Shown here one piece after another: positions 1 through 8,071 of a stretch of DNA of 64,000 nucleotides. Each line of letters opens with the position of its first letter. The stretch's first letter is position 1. A program made the position numbers and the translations under genes. Source of the stretch: Bacillus haynesii (GTDB taxonomy: Bacteria > Bacillota > Bacilli > Bacillales > Bacillaceae); contig NZ_MRBL01000007.1 of assembly GCF_001969855.1 (NCBI RefSeq), positions 310,001-374,000 on the forward strand, in the 5' to 3' direction. The notes under the pieces were generated by a model, which worked only from the letters and a program-made list of their open reading frames with translations, had not been told where the DNA came from and ran no database searches.

Positions 1-764
1 TTGAGCACCTGATTCAAGTGGCGGTTATCAGGCAGGCTGATCACGTTTTTATTGCCGATGGACAGGACGTTTGTGCCGAGTCGGAACTGTTCATCATCCG
101 TAATTTCGATCATGTCATAGCGTTTTTTCAAGACATCGTATTCTCTTTCTCCCAAGGCTTTTGGATAGACGAGCGCTTCTGTCGGCGAAAGAATGTTAAA
201 AACGCAGTCCAAATGAAGGAAAGTCTCTTCAAACGGAACCGGTACGACTTCATAAGAGGGAAGCCTGCGCTTCAGCTCTTGGACGGCCGAAAACGTCGTT
301 CTGTGGCTGATGCCGGCATATATGGTATTTTGGTCGACGAGGATGTCGCCGCCTTCAATTTGATAGCCTTCATTAAATGCGGCCCAGTCGATCTGTTCTT
401 TTGCCAGCCATTCCCGCAGGACGTTTTCTTCGCCTTGGCGGATGTCGGCTGAAAGCTGAGCGGAAAATACAGTATCTCCGATCGTAAACCCGATATCGCG
501 CGTGAAGACCTGTTCCGGAAACTGGCTTAAAGCAGGCAGAAGCTCGACTTCAATACCCCGGCTCTCCAATTCTTTTATCAATGTTTCATGCTGGCGGACG
601 GCCAGCGTTTTATCAATATTATCCTTTTGGAAATACTTTTGTGTTTCGTTGATCACTTCTGCGATCTCCATATACTCCGGTCTGCATAACACCACTTTTT
701 TTAAGACATCGTATTCGCTTGTGCAGCCCGCCCCACGGTTTTTTTTCGATATTGCTGAGTCCAT
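1..764 (-). CDS. ykgA: Amidinotransferase / dimethylargininase-fold protein YkgA (3' end outside window)
   Basis: Reading from the ATG at 764 leftward, 254 codons stay open to the window edge, so the C-terminus (including the catalytic Cys expected near it) is missing. The start is fixed by a GGGGGAATC ribosome site just upstream. The pentein-fold signature is visible: an early CTSEYDVLKKVVLCRPEY segment, TRDIGFTIGD, GGDILVD and the active-site HLDCVFNIL. The family hydrolyses or transfers guanidino groups of arginine derivatives. The best relative I recognise is B. subtilis YkgA, whose substrate is not established. Confidence is high for the fold, lower for any substrate. Confidence 0.8.
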   Translation of the reverse strand, partial: MDSAISKKNRGAGCTSEYDVLKKVVLCRPEYMEIAEVINETQKYFQKDNIDKTLAVRQHETLIKELESRGIEVELLPALSQFPEQVFTRDIGFTIGDTVFSAQLSADIRQGEENVLREWLAKEQIDWAAFNEGYQIEGGDILVDQNTIYAGISHRTTFSAVQELKRRLPSYEVVPVPFEETFLHLDCVFNILSPTEALVYPKALGEREYDVLKKRYDMIEITDDEQFRLGTNVLSIGNKNVISLPDNRHLNQVL

Positions 765-952
765 TTTGATTCCCCCGTCCTCTCTTTAGTCATTTCATTA
801 TTCCCTTCCCGAAGCGGGAAATAAACATTTTAGCCAGAAAATCTGACAAGTCAGCCGGATAAAAAAGTTTAGACAAATGAATTCTAATAGTGTTTAATAA
901 AGAAAAAATCCACTTTACAAATGCATCTTAGTAGACATCAAAGGAGTAATGG

Positions 953-1474
953 ATGATGAATGGACCTGAGAAAAGATACTGCAAAGAATCAAAAGTTGTC
1001 AAAACAAGCAGGGTGTTTCCGCTTGACACGAACAATCACAACACATTGTTCGGCGGCAAGCTGATGAGCTATATCGACGATATCGCCTCAATTTCGGCAG
1101 CGAGACACTCGAGGTGTGAAACCGTGACGGCTTCCATGGATTCCGTCGATTTTCTCGAACCGATCCGCCAGGAAGATTCCGTCTGCCTTGAATCTTATGT
1201 GACATGGGTCGGCAGAACGTCCATGGAGGTATTCGTCAAAGTCATTAAAGAGCATTTGCTGACAGGCGAACGAAAGCTTGCGGCGACATCCTTTCTAACC
1301 TTCGTGGCGCTTGATCAAGACGGCAACCCTCAAGCCGTTCCTCAAGTTGTACCGCAGTCTGAAGAAGAAATCATGCTGCACCAGACCGCCCGGCAGCGTG
1401 CCGAAGAACGGAAAAGCCACCGCAAACACAGCAAAGCACTGGCTCAGGCGCTGGCTGTAGACAAACCTTGGTAA
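953..1474 (+). CDS. ykhA: Hotdog-fold acyl-CoA thioesterase YkhA
   Basis: 173 residues, the usual length for YkhA-type cytosolic acyl-CoA hydrolases, which release free fatty acid from acyl-CoA. The hotdog core is seen in NTLFGGKLMSYIDDIASISA (about residues 29-49), with the N..GG helix start and the catalytic Asp region, then DFLEPIRQEDSVCLESYVTWVGRTSMEV as the central strands. Two ATGs in a row lie 6 nt after AAGGAG, and the first is used here. The gene is monocistronic, closed by a strong terminator. Physiological substrate chain length cannot be read from sequence. Confidence 0.88.
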   Translation: MMNGPEKRYCKESKVVKTSRVFPLDTNNHNTLFGGKLMSYIDDIASISAARHSRCETVTASMDSVDFLEPIRQEDSVCLESYVTWVGRTSMEVFVKVIKEHLLTGERKLAATSFLTFVALDQDGNPQAVPQVVPQSEEEIMLHQTARQRAEERKSHRKHSKALAQALAVDKPW

Positions 1475-1486
1475 ACATACGATTAA

Positions 1487-1518
1487 AACCCCGGCTCAGC
1501 ATCAGTTGCCGGGGTTTT
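1487..1518 (+). terminator. Intrinsic terminator of ykhA
   Basis: AACCCCGGC pairs with GCCGGGG across an 11-13 nt loop and is followed by TTTT. It overlaps the upstream-most possible start of the next gene, which argues for the internal start used below. Confidence 0.8.
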
Positions 1519-1591
1519 GCTGTGTAATGAATACACAAACCAATATCTGTTCAAAATAAATGACAAAAAACGGAAAGAAGTTTTGGATGAG

Positions 1592-2326
1592 ATGCTTGAA
1601 TTTGTATGGACTTTTTTAGCCAAGCCCGCTTTAGTGTTTTCTATAGCTTATATTCTTTTTCGAATCGCAGGGAAGAAAGCCGTTTCGCAAATGACGAACT
1701 TCGACCTTTTGCTGACATTTGCGATCGGAACGATCATCAGCGAACCCATACTTACTTCTAAAATTTCAATGTCCATTTATTACGCACTTACCTTTCTGAT
1801 CTTCTATTTGTTGATTGAAAAGCTGTCATTACACAATAAATGGCGATGGTTTCTTGTTGTCAGCCCGACCGTGCTGATTCGAAACGGCAATATTGATAAA
1901 GGGGGATTAAAAAGAGAGCGGCTGACCGTCAATGAACTGCTCGGCAAGTTGCGCGAAAAAGGCTATGCCGACCCGAAAGATATCGACATCGCTCTGATTG
2001 AAGAATCGGGCCAGATCAGCGTGATTCCCAAATCGGAAGCAAGGCCTGTACAGCCGCGGGACCTCAACTTGGAGACGAAGCGGAATTTCGTGCCGATTCC
2101 GCTCATTTTAGACGGCGAAATCATCGAACACAATTTAAAGTACTTGAAAAAAACGAAAGAATGGCTGTTTCAAAAATTAGAGGACAAAGGGATTGAGCAA
2201 GCGATGCTGCCAACCATTACGCTCGGCACCCTGAACGAAAAAAATGAAATTATAATTGATACGGAAGATCCCGGCAGCCCGTTAACTCATGATCCGTATC
2301 TCTATAAACCGGGGCAAGATCATTAA
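1592..2326 (+). CDS. ykjA: DUF421 membrane protein YkjA (YetF family)
   Basis: 244 residues from the ATG at 1592. An in-frame start at 1517 lies inside the ykhA terminator tail and gives an atypical N-terminus, so it is rejected. The N-terminus has three membrane segments (KPALVFSIAYILF, FDLLLTFAIGTIIS, MSIYYALTFLIFYLLI), followed by the soluble DUF421 domain with the conserved RNGNIDKGGLKRERLTVNELLGKLR block and a C-terminal VPIPLILDGEI segment. YetF/YkjA proteins are linked to spore and membrane functions in bacilli, but no biochemical activity is known. Terminated by a hairpin just after the stop. Confidence 0.85.
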   Translation: MLEFVWTFLAKPALVFSIAYILFRIAGKKAVSQMTNFDLLLTFAIGTIISEPILTSKISMSIYYALTFLIFYLLIEKLSLHNKWRWFLVVSPTVLIRNGNIDKGGLKRERLTVNELLGKLREKGYADPKDIDIALIEESGQISVIPKSEARPVQPRDLNLETKRNFVPIPLILDGEIIEHNLKYLKKTKEWLFQKLEDKGIEQAMLPTITLGTLNEKNEIIIDTEDPGSPLTHDPYLYKPGQDH

Positions 2327-2330
2327 TTTC

Positions 2331-2352
2331 GCCGAATAGGCGATTTTTTTAT
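2331..2352 (+). terminator. Intrinsic terminator of ykjA
   Basis: TCGCC...GGCGA hairpin with a short GAATA loop followed by seven T residues. Confidence 0.75.
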
Positions 2353-2533
2353 TTCGTACTATTTCAGAAAAATATCAAGAGTCTGTTCTTTTCTTCGTTC
2401 ATAAAATGAAACAGGGCATTTGTCATAAAAGTTGAAAATGATGTCACAAAAAATAGGAGGAAAATATGTTGTTTTCTGTATTTTTATAGCATATATTAGT
2501 TTTTGTGAAAAATTTTGATGGTAGGTGCAATTG

Positions 2534-3841
2534 ATGAAAAGGTTTTTTAGTGTAATGATTTTGGGTGCCCTGCTGCTGCTCGGCACTTCTGTGCCAATCG
2601 AAGCGGCAGACTACGGACGCGACGTCCTCGGCTCAAAAGACGGCTGGGGCGCTTACGGAAAAGGAACGACCGGAGGCGCTGACGCTTCTTCTGATCAAGT
2701 ATATACGGTCAAAAACCGCAAGCAGCTTGTTGAGGCATTAGGGGGAAACAATAAAAAGAACAGCGAAAATGATACGCCGAAGATCATCTATGTAAAGGGA
2801 ACAATCAATCTTAGTGTTGATGATGACAACAACCCTTTAGGCTATGAAGATTATAAAGACCCTGAATATTCAATCAAAGCGTATCTCAAAACATATGATC
2901 CGAAAAAATGGGGAAAAAAAGAGCCGTCAGGAAAGCTTGAAGAGGCAAGGCTCCGCTCGAAAGACAATCAGAAGGAACGCGTCTTGATCAGAGTCGGTTC
3001 GAACACGACGATTATCGGGCTCGGAGATGATGCGAAAATCGTCGGCGGAGGCTTTTATGTCAAAAACGCGGAAAACGTCATTATTCGCAATATCGAATTC
3101 AAAAACGCGTACGATTTCTTCCCTGGCTGGGACCCGACCGACGGAAGCAGCGGAAACTGGAATTCAGAATATGACAACCTGTTGATCGAAGCGTCTAAAT
3201 ATATTTGGATCGACCACTGCTCATTCAATGACGGAGATCAGCCTGATGAACTGACCGAAACGTATTTCGGCCGCGAATTCCAGCATCATGACGGACTGCT
3301 GGACATCAAAAAGCAGTCGGATTTTATTACAGTATCCTACAGCATATTTTCAGGACACTCTAAAAACACGATTATCGGATCAAGCGACAGCTACAAAGCA
3401 GACAATGGACATTTAAGGGTGACATTCCACCATAACCTCTACGAAAATATTAAAGAGCGGGCTCCGCGTGTCCGCTACGGAAAAGTGCACATCTACAACA
3501 ACTATTTTAAAAGCACGAAAAACAGCTACAATTATTCATGGGGCGTAGGCTATTCTTCAAAAATTTATGCGGAGGACAACTACTTCGATCTGCCGGAAGG
3601 AACAAAGCCTCAAAAACTGATGAAAGTCTTTAAAGGTGACGCTTTATATGAAAAAGATACAATCGTAAACAACCAAAAAAGCGTCGCAAAAATCGATGTT
3701 GTCAGCACATACAACAAAGCAAACAATGCGTCTATTAAAAAATCGGCGGGCTGGAAGCCGACGCTGTTTGAGAAAATCGACGACGCAGAAGATGTGCCGG
3801 CAATCGTTGAAGCGCAGGCAGGCGCAGGAAAACTGAAGTAA
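2534..3841 (+). CDS. Secreted pectate lyase, polysaccharide lyase family 1
   Basis: 435 residues from ATG 2534. A GTG three codons upstream overlaps the AGGTG ribosome site, so it is not the start. Residues 1-25 are a Sec signal peptide (MKRFF, hydrophobic core, then IEA before ADYG). The mature N-terminus GWGAYGKGTTGGADA is typical of Bacillus Pel enzymes. PL1 signatures are present: WIDHCSFNDGDQPDE (Ca2+-binding aspartates), HHDGLLDIKKQSDFITVSYS and RAPRVRYGKVHIYNNYF with the catalytic Arg. It cleaves polygalacturonate by beta-elimination outside the cell, giving plant-polymer use. It sits in the ykjA-ykkA interval, where I do not recall a B. subtilis pel gene. Confidence 0.92.
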   Translation: MKRFFSVMILGALLLLGTSVPIEAADYGRDVLGSKDGWGAYGKGTTGGADASSDQVYTVKNRKQLVEALGGNNKKNSENDTPKIIYVKGTINLSVDDDNNPLGYEDYKDPEYSIKAYLKTYDPKKWGKKEPSGKLEEARLRSKDNQKERVLIRVGSNTTIIGLGDDAKIVGGGFYVKNAENVIIRNIEFKNAYDFFPGWDPTDGSSGNWNSEYDNLLIEASKYIWIDHCSFNDGDQPDELTETYFGREFQHHDGLLDIKKQSDFITVSYSIFSGHSKNTIIGSSDSYKADNGHLRVTFHHNLYENIKERAPRVRYGKVHIYNNYFKSTKNSYNYSWGVGYSSKIYAEDNYFDLPEGTKPQKLMKVFKGDALYEKDTIVNNQKSVAKIDVVSTYNKANNASIKKSAGWKPTLFEKIDDAEDVPAIVEAQAGAGKLK

Positions 3842-3850
3842 TATACGCAA

Positions 3851-3877
3851 AGCGGACATGGGATGTCCGCTTTTTTT
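3851..3877 (+). terminator. Intrinsic terminator of the pectate lyase gene
   Basis: Perfect AGCGGACAT / ATGTCCGCT stem with a GG loop, followed by a T run. Confidence 0.88.
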
Positions 3878-3883
3878 GTTCGG

Positions 3884-3942
3884 GTATCTTGCAATGCAAA
3901 ATACCATATGTTATGATTCGTGTATCTTGTATTGCAAGATAC
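3884..3942 (+). promoter_or_regulatory. PadR-type promoter with two 21-nt operators
   Basis: A sigma-A promoter is visible: TTGCAA (3889-3894), 17-nt spacer, TATGAT (3912-3917). Two 21-nt inverted repeats frame it: 3884-3904 (GTATCTTG...CAAAATAC) over the -35, and 3922-3942 (GTATCTTG...CAAGATAC) at the expected transcription start. Their centres are 38 nt apart. This layout predicts tight autorepression by the PadR protein that follows. Binding itself is inferred. Confidence 0.72.
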
Positions 3943-3958
3943 ATAAAAGAGGTGGCTT

Positions 3959-4291
3959 ATGAGTTCAACGCAAATGCTGAAAGGGATTTTAGAAGGATGT
4001 CTGCTTGCCGTCATATCCGAAGGGGAGATATACGGCTATGAAATGACAAAGGTGCTTGCGGGATACGGTTTTTCTGATATCAGCGAAGGAAGCATCTATC
4101 CGATTCTCCTCCGCATGCAAAAGGAAAAATGGGTGGAGACCGAACTAAAACGGTCGGCGAGCGGCCCGAAGAGAAAATATTACAGACTTACGCCCCTTGG
4201 AGAAGCGGAGCTTCAATCGTTCATCGGCCGTTGGAAAGCATTATCCGGGAACGTCAATGCACTGCTCGAAAAACAACTGAAGGAGAAGTGA
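3959..4291 (+). CDS. PadR-family transcriptional repressor
   Basis: 110 residues with the PadR winged helix: LKGILEGCLLAVIS, IYGYEMTKVL, SDISEGSIYPILLRMQKEKW (recognition helix and wing) and KRKYYRLTPLGEAEL, then a short dimerisation helix. Start ATG follows AGAGGTGG. It is almost certainly autoregulated through the two palindromes overlapping its promoter, and forms a two-gene unit with the HAAS-type membrane protein 4 nt downstream. PadR/HAAS pairs usually respond to membrane or drug stress, but the inducer here is unknown. Confidence 0.9.
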   Translation: MSSTQMLKGILEGCLLAVISEGEIYGYEMTKVLAGYGFSDISEGSIYPILLRMQKEKWVETELKRSASGPKRKYYRLTPLGEAELQSFIGRWKALSGNVNALLEKQLKEK

Positions 4292-4295
4292 AATC

Positions 4296-5045
4296 GTGCT
4301 ATCAAAGGACATGCAAAACGTATTGGATGACATGAGAATGTACTTAATGTCTTTAGGAAAAAGCGACAAAGAAATCGAAGCAATCATGAATGAGCTGACC
4401 GTTCATGCCTTGGAAGGGGAAAAGGACGGAAAAACCGTCCGGCAAATTTTTGGGGATTCTCCCAAGTCATATGTTCAAGCGCTGTCAAAAGAGCTTTCAT
4501 CAAGGCCGGGAGAGATCGCCAAGTTGTTCTTTGCTATTTTAATCGGCGCGATATCCTATTTTATATTCAGTGATGCCGTGAACGACAGCCTCGATTATTC
4601 TGTCTATACGCTGGCAGGCTATCCGCTTTATATTTTGCTGGCAGCGGCTATGTTACCGCTCTTGGGCCGGATTTCAGCGTTTAAAGGGAAGAAAACGGCC
4701 TTCATGTATACGATGATGTACGCCGCTTTGACGTTTTTTCCGATTTTGGCCATTATTTTTATTGACCGGCAATTCGGGACACCGGTTCTTTCGTTTGAAG
4801 GGGGAAGCCGCTGGCTGATTATGGCTCTGTCGTTTCTTGTGATCGTATGTTTGTCTTTCAGGCTGAAAGCTGGAGCCTTGTCCATATTGCCGCTGCTTTT
4901 AGCCGGAACGCATTTTTTGTTTCAGTATATGAAGTGGGATTCAGCGGGAGCCATGATGGCAGAAACTTATATTCCCTATATCGGGCTGCTGCTCGTCATG
5001 TTCATTGAAACAAAGCGTGCCAAAAATAAGGCTCAATATGAATGA
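4296..5045 (+). CDS. HAAS-domain (DUF1700-like) membrane protein partner of PadR
   Basis: 249 residues. The first ~75 residues form a soluble helical HAAS-like domain (MLSKDMQNVLDDMRMYLMSL... EIEAIMNELTVHALEGEKDGK..IFGDSPKSYVQAL). After that come about six hydrophobic segments (LFFAILIGAISYFIF, LAGYPLYILLAAAMLPLL, MYAALTFFPILAIIFI and others). Such proteins are nearly always encoded right after a PadR gene, as here (start 4 nt after its stop). Probably a membrane sensor or modulator; function is not established. Confidence 0.75.
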   Translation: MLSKDMQNVLDDMRMYLMSLGKSDKEIEAIMNELTVHALEGEKDGKTVRQIFGDSPKSYVQALSKELSSRPGEIAKLFFAILIGAISYFIFSDAVNDSLDYSVYTLAGYPLYILLAAAMLPLLGRISAFKGKKTAFMYTMMYAALTFFPILAIIFIDRQFGTPVLSFEGGSRWLIMALSFLVIVCLSFRLKAGALSILPLLLAGTHFLFQYMKWDSAGAMMAETYIPYIGLLLVMFIETKRAKNKAQYE

Positions 5046-5137
5046 AATCCGAAAGAGCATTATATTTTTTAAGGTAAAGACTCTTGCCTTTTGGCGATCG
5101 CAACGTTTATGATCAGAGCATGAAAGGTGGCCGATAT

Positions 5138-5638
5138 ATGAATATGATGTGGGGCTATGTACTCGTCTTTATTTTGGCTGCGATTCCGTGGTTTGAAGTG
5201 ATCGGTGTCGTGCCGCTAGCGATCATTGCCGGGCTTAAACCTGTTCCGTCCGCTATTATCGCACTATTCGGAAATCTATTAACCGTACTGCTGCTTATTT
5301 TTTTAATTGACAAAGTGAAGGTATGGCTAGAAAGAAGACGCGGGGAGCGGGAAGCGGAGACTGATAAGCTCTCAAAAAGGAAAAGCAGGGCGAAAAAAAT
5401 ATGGCTGACCTACGGCATCCCGGGCCTTTCTTTCGTCGGGCCTTTCTTTATCGGCTCCCACTTAACCGCGTTTATGTGCATGGGCTTTGGGGCCAAGCGC
5501 AGACAAACGGCGCTGTGGATGACGGGGAGTCTTGCAGTATGGACAACGGCGTCGGCTGTCGCTGCATACTATGGGTTCAGTTTCCTCGCTCCTGAAAATG
5601 AAGGGCTGTTGAAAAATATCTTTAAACAGGAGGAGTGA
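5138..5638 (+). CDS. Small multidrug export-family membrane protein (COG2426-like)
   Basis: 166 residues from ATG 5138, chosen because AAAGGTGG lies 7 nt upstream. Earlier in-frame starts (5084, 5120) lack a ribosome site. Membrane segments: VLVFILAAIPWFEVIGVVPLAII, ALFGNLLTVLLLIFLI, then a charged loop (RRRGEREAETDKLSKRKSR), GLSFVGPFFIGSHLTAFMCM and LAVWTTASAVAAYYG. The family name (small multi-drug export) is historical and direct transport evidence is sparse. It lies 4 nt before ykkA, whose ribosome site is inside this gene, so the two are likely co-expressed. Confidence 0.75.
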   Translation: MNMMWGYVLVFILAAIPWFEVIGVVPLAIIAGLKPVPSAIIALFGNLLTVLLLIFLIDKVKVWLERRRGEREAETDKLSKRKSRAKKIWLTYGIPGLSFVGPFFIGSHLTAFMCMGFGAKRRQTALWMTGSLAVWTTASAVAAYYGFSFLAPENEGLLKNIFKQEE

Positions 5639-5642
5639 AGAC

Positions 5643-6164
5643 ATGCCGTTTTTGAAAGATTTATCTCCAGTTGAAGAGATGGCGCCGACAGTCGGGATGC
5701 TTTTTTCGGCAGTCAATGAAAACATCGAACGGCTGAAATCAATCGTCTCCGGCATCAGCCGGGAGGAGCTGGAATATAAGGGTGAGCATGGCGACAAAAA
5801 CAGCATCGCCCAGCTGATCTATCATTTAATCAATGTCGATATCCGCTGGGTTTACAGGCTGAAGGAAAGCGAATTTCCAAGAGAGCTGGAAGAGAAATAC
5901 GGGCCGATGACGGATGAAAACGGACGTTTGCCGGAGGTGAAAGGCGTCCCTTTGACCGTGTTTATCGAGTGGTATGAAGAGGTGCTGGAGATGTTGAAAC
6001 ACACCGCTAAAGGTTTTTCGGAAAAAGACTTGCTGAAGAAGGTTCCGTATGAGGGAGGGTTTGCGACGATCCGCTGGGGGATCTGGCATATGTCTGATCA
6101 TAACCGCTATCACCAGGCGCATATTCAGGCCTGCTTACGAGAGTTCCGCAGGCAAAACAGTTGA
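5643..6164 (+). CDS. ykkA: DinB-fold protein YkkA
   Basis: 173 residues, a four-helix DinB/YfiT-type bundle. Putative metal-ligand histidines sit in AQLIYHLINVDIRWVYRL and in the C-terminal WHMSDHNRYHQAHIQACL, the usual H...HxxxH arrangement. DinB-superfamily proteins include bacillithiol-dependent S-transferases, but YkkA has no assigned reaction. The GGAGG ribosome site lies within the end of the preceding export gene, indicating coupling. Confidence 0.82.
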   Translation: MPFLKDLSPVEEMAPTVGMLFSAVNENIERLKSIVSGISREELEYKGEHGDKNSIAQLIYHLINVDIRWVYRLKESEFPRELEEKYGPMTDENGRLPEVKGVPLTVFIEWYEEVLEMLKHTAKGFSEKDLLKKVPYEGGFATIRWGIWHMSDHNRYHQAHIQACLREFRRQNS

Positions 6165-6188
6165 TTTTTTCGTATGATTTGGTATGAT
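6161..6188 (+). promoter_or_regulatory. Promoter of the guanidine riboswitch / ykkCD transcript
   Basis: TTGATT (6161-6166) and TATGAT (6183-6188) with a 16-nt spacer, just upstream of the riboswitch. The -35 overlaps the ykkA stop codon. Confidence 0.65.
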
Positions 6189-6204
6189 GCTAATTGGCAA
6201 ACTT

Positions 6205-6306
6205 CATAGCGTTAAAGTTTTCTAGGGTTCCGCACATTCGGATGTGGACTGGTCCGAGAGAAAACACATATGATTTGTTCATATGCACACGGAGGGATAA
6301 AAGCCC
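6205..6306 (+). ncRNA. Guanidine-I riboswitch (ykkC-yxkD motif)
   Basis: Carries the conserved ykkC core: TCTAGGGTTCCGC, ACTGGTCCGAGAGAAAACAC and ACACGGAGGGATAAAAGCCCGGG. It senses guanidinium and, by overlap of its 3' part with a terminator, lets transcription enter ykkCD when ligand is bound. B. subtilis has the same arrangement. Confidence 0.95.
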
Positions 6307-6341
6307 GGGAGTATCGTTTTCATCGATAGCCCGGGTTTTTT
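6303..6341 (+). terminator. Riboswitch-controlled terminator before ykkC
   Basis: CCCGGG...TATCG / CGATA...CCCGGG stem followed by TTTTTT. Its 5' arm overlaps the conserved 3' end of the guanidine aptamer, making alternative folds possible. Confidence 0.85.
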
Positions 6342-6372
6342 CTTTTGCTGAAAATGAATTGGAGGGATTGTG

Positions 6373-6702
6373 ATGAGATGGGGCAGTGTCATACTTGCAG
6401 CCATGTTTGAAATTGGCTGGGTCATGGGGCTGAAACACGCCGATTCGGCTCTTGAATGGATCTGCACGGCGGCCGCCGTCGTGATGAGCTTTTATATACT
6501 GGTGAAAGCGGGGGAGAAGCTGCCGGTCGGAACCGTGTATGCCGTATTTACCGGTCTCGGCACGGCGGGAACGGTCGTCTGCGAAATCGTCTTGTTCAAT
6601 GAACCGGCAAATATCGCCAAGCTTGCCCTGATCGGTGTTTTGCTATGCGGCGTGATCGGCTTGAAGCTTGTAACAAGTGAAGAGAAAGGGGAGGCGTCAT
6701 AA
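6373..6702 (+). CDS. ykkC: SMR-family guanidinium exporter subunit YkkC
   Basis: 109 residues, four transmembrane helices, typical small multidrug resistance protein. The active-site Glu is in [43 protein letters not shown] is the conserved central region. Start ATG 6373 lies 7 nt after GGAGG; the adjacent GTG at 6370 is less likely. Works with YkkD as a heteromeric proton-coupled guanidinium exporter, consistent with the guanidine riboswitch upstream. Its stop overlaps the ykkD start (TAATG). Confidence 0.93.
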   Translation: MRWGSVILAAMFEIGWVMGLKHADSALEWICTAAAVVMSFYILVKAGEKLPVGTVYAVFTGLGTAGTVVCEIVLFNEPANIAKLALIGVLLCGVIGLKLVTSEEKGEAS

Positions 6703-7016
6703 TGGAATGGATCTACCTAATCGCCGCCGGCCTGCTGGAAATGCTCGGCGTGACGATGATGAACCAGTTTCATAAAGACAAGCGGCTGAGATGGATCTTT
6801 TTGTTGATTATCGGGTTTGCCGCTTCGTTTTTCTTGCTTTCCCTTGCAATGGAGAAGCTGCCGATGGGAACAGCGTACGCAGTGTGGACAGGGATCGGCA
6901 CGGTCGGAGGAGCGCTTATCGGCATCCTGTTTTACGGAGAGCCGAAAGACGGAAAACGCATCTTTTTCATCGCGCTCATTTTGGGATCTGCCGTCGGGCT
7001 GAAACTGATTAGCTAG
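6702..7016 (+). CDS. ykkD: SMR-family guanidinium exporter subunit YkkD
   Basis: 104 residues, four transmembrane helices. AAGLLEMLGVTMMNQF holds the membrane Glu, and MGTAYAVWTGIGTVGGALIGILFYGEP matches the SMR signature. Start overlaps the ykkC stop by one base, so translation is coupled and a 1:1 heterodimer is favoured. Pairing of two SMR genes behind a guanidine-I switch is the established Gdx-type heteromeric arrangement. Confidence 0.93.
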   Translation: MEWIYLIAAGLLEMLGVTMMNQFHKDKRLRWIFLLIIGFAASFFLLSLAMEKLPMGTAYAVWTGIGTVGGALIGILFYGEPKDGKRIFFIALILGSAVGLKLIS

Positions 7017-7116
7017 AGTCTGATGAGAATGGGTGTTCGTAAATTGATTTTTCAATAAACTCCAGTATAATGAAAAGATAGTTTACGAATTACAAGCAAA
7101 GAGGGTTTTTACGAAA

Positions 7117-8019
7117 ATGAATGCATATATGAAACAGCAGTTATCGCAATATCAGGAAATCAATAACGATAAGGCCCGCCTTCTGGTCAGCTGTCCGGAT
7201 CAGCCTGGAATCGTCGCCGCCGTTTCTTCATTTTTATTTGAAAACGATGCGAATATTATTGAATCGAGCCAGTATACGACAGACCCTGAAGGAGGCCGGT
7301 TCTTTCTGCGGATTGAGTTTGAAGCCGAAGGCATCCGCGAAAAGATTGAACAGATGAAAGCGACATTCGCCGCTGTGGCGGAGTCCTTCCGAATGACGTG
7401 GAGCATGAATTTGGCGAGCGAGCTGAAACGCGTCGCTATCTTCGTTTCAAAAGAGCTTCACTGCCTGAATGAACTTCTATGGGAATGGCAGAGCGGCAAT
7501 TTGATGGCGGAAATTGCAGCGGTGATCAGCAATCATGAAGATGCAAGAGAAACCGTTGAATCGCTGAATATTCCGTTCCTTTACATGAAAGCGAACAAAG
7601 ACATCCGTCAGGAAGTGGAAAAACAGCAGCTGGAATGGCTTGAAGAGTATCGTGCGGATGTCATCGTTCTCGCCCGCTACATGCAGATTTTAACGCCTGA
7701 TTTTGTCTCGGCTCATCCGAACAAAATCATTAATATTCACCACTCCTTCCTGCCGGCTTTTATCGGAGCGAATCCGTATAAACGGGCATATGAAAGAGGC
7801 GTTAAACTGATCGGGGCAACATCGCATTATGTGACAAACGAATTGGATGAAGGACCGATCATCGAACAGGATATCGAACGGGTCGACCACAGAGACAATG
7901 TGGAAGCATTGAAAAACATCGGCCGCACGATTGAGAGAAGCGTTTTGGCAAGAGCGGTCAAATGGCACTTGGAAGACCGGATTATCGTGCATGGAAACAA
8001 GACGATCGTCTTCAATTAA
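7117..8019 (+). CDS. purU: Formyltetrahydrofolate deformylase PurU
   Basis: 300 residues. Residues ~20-95 form an ACT-like domain (ARLLVSCPDQPGIVAAVSSFLFENDANIIES). The C-terminal formyl-transferase fold contains YMQILTPDFVSAHPNKIINIHHSFLPAF (Asn/His catalytic pair) and IGATSHYVTNELDEGPIIEQD (catalytic Asp). It hydrolyses 10-formyl-THF to formate and THF, balancing one-carbon units and feeding formate to PurT. Length and start agree with the B. subtilis protein. Single gene with its own terminator. Confidence 0.95.
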   Translation: MNAYMKQQLSQYQEINNDKARLLVSCPDQPGIVAAVSSFLFENDANIIESSQYTTDPEGGRFFLRIEFEAEGIREKIEQMKATFAAVAESFRMTWSMNLASELKRVAIFVSKELHCLNELLWEWQSGNLMAEIAAVISNHEDARETVESLNIPFLYMKANKDIRQEVEKQQLEWLEEYRADVIVLARYMQILTPDFVSAHPNKIINIHHSFLPAFIGANPYKRAYERGVKLIGATSHYVTNELDEGPIIEQDIERVDHRDNVEALKNIGRTIERSVLARAVKWHLEDRIIVHGNKTIVFN

Positions 8020-8031
8020 ATTGTTTGATCT

Positions 8032-8053
8032 GCCTCTTGACAGAGGCGTTTTT
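8032..8053 (+). terminator. Intrinsic terminator of purU
   Basis: GCCTCT-TTGAC-AGAGGC hairpin followed by TTTTT. Its loop contains the -35 box of the next promoter. Confidence 0.8.
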
Positions 8054-8065
8054 CCTAGGCATAAT
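8037..8065 (+). promoter_or_regulatory. proBA promoter
   Basis: TTGACA (8037-8042), 17-nt spacer, CATAAT (8060-8065). The -35 element is embedded in the purU terminator hairpin, an economical junction. Predicted start near 8072. Confidence 0.68.
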
Positions 8066-8071
8066 AATAAA

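Noticed and set aside
1517-1591. N-terminal extension of ykjA from a start at 1517
   Set aside because: It begins in the T tail of the ykhA terminator and adds a non-conserved polar stretch before the typical N-terminus at 1592.
2359-2586. 75-residue minus-strand ORF before the pectate lyase gene
   Set aside because: Lies in the promoter region and signal-peptide codons; AT-rich, low-complexity product.
3610-4014. 134-residue minus-strand ORF antisense to the pectate lyase 3' end and the PadR promoter
   Set aside because: Runs through a terminator and two operators; a shadow of the plus-strand gene.
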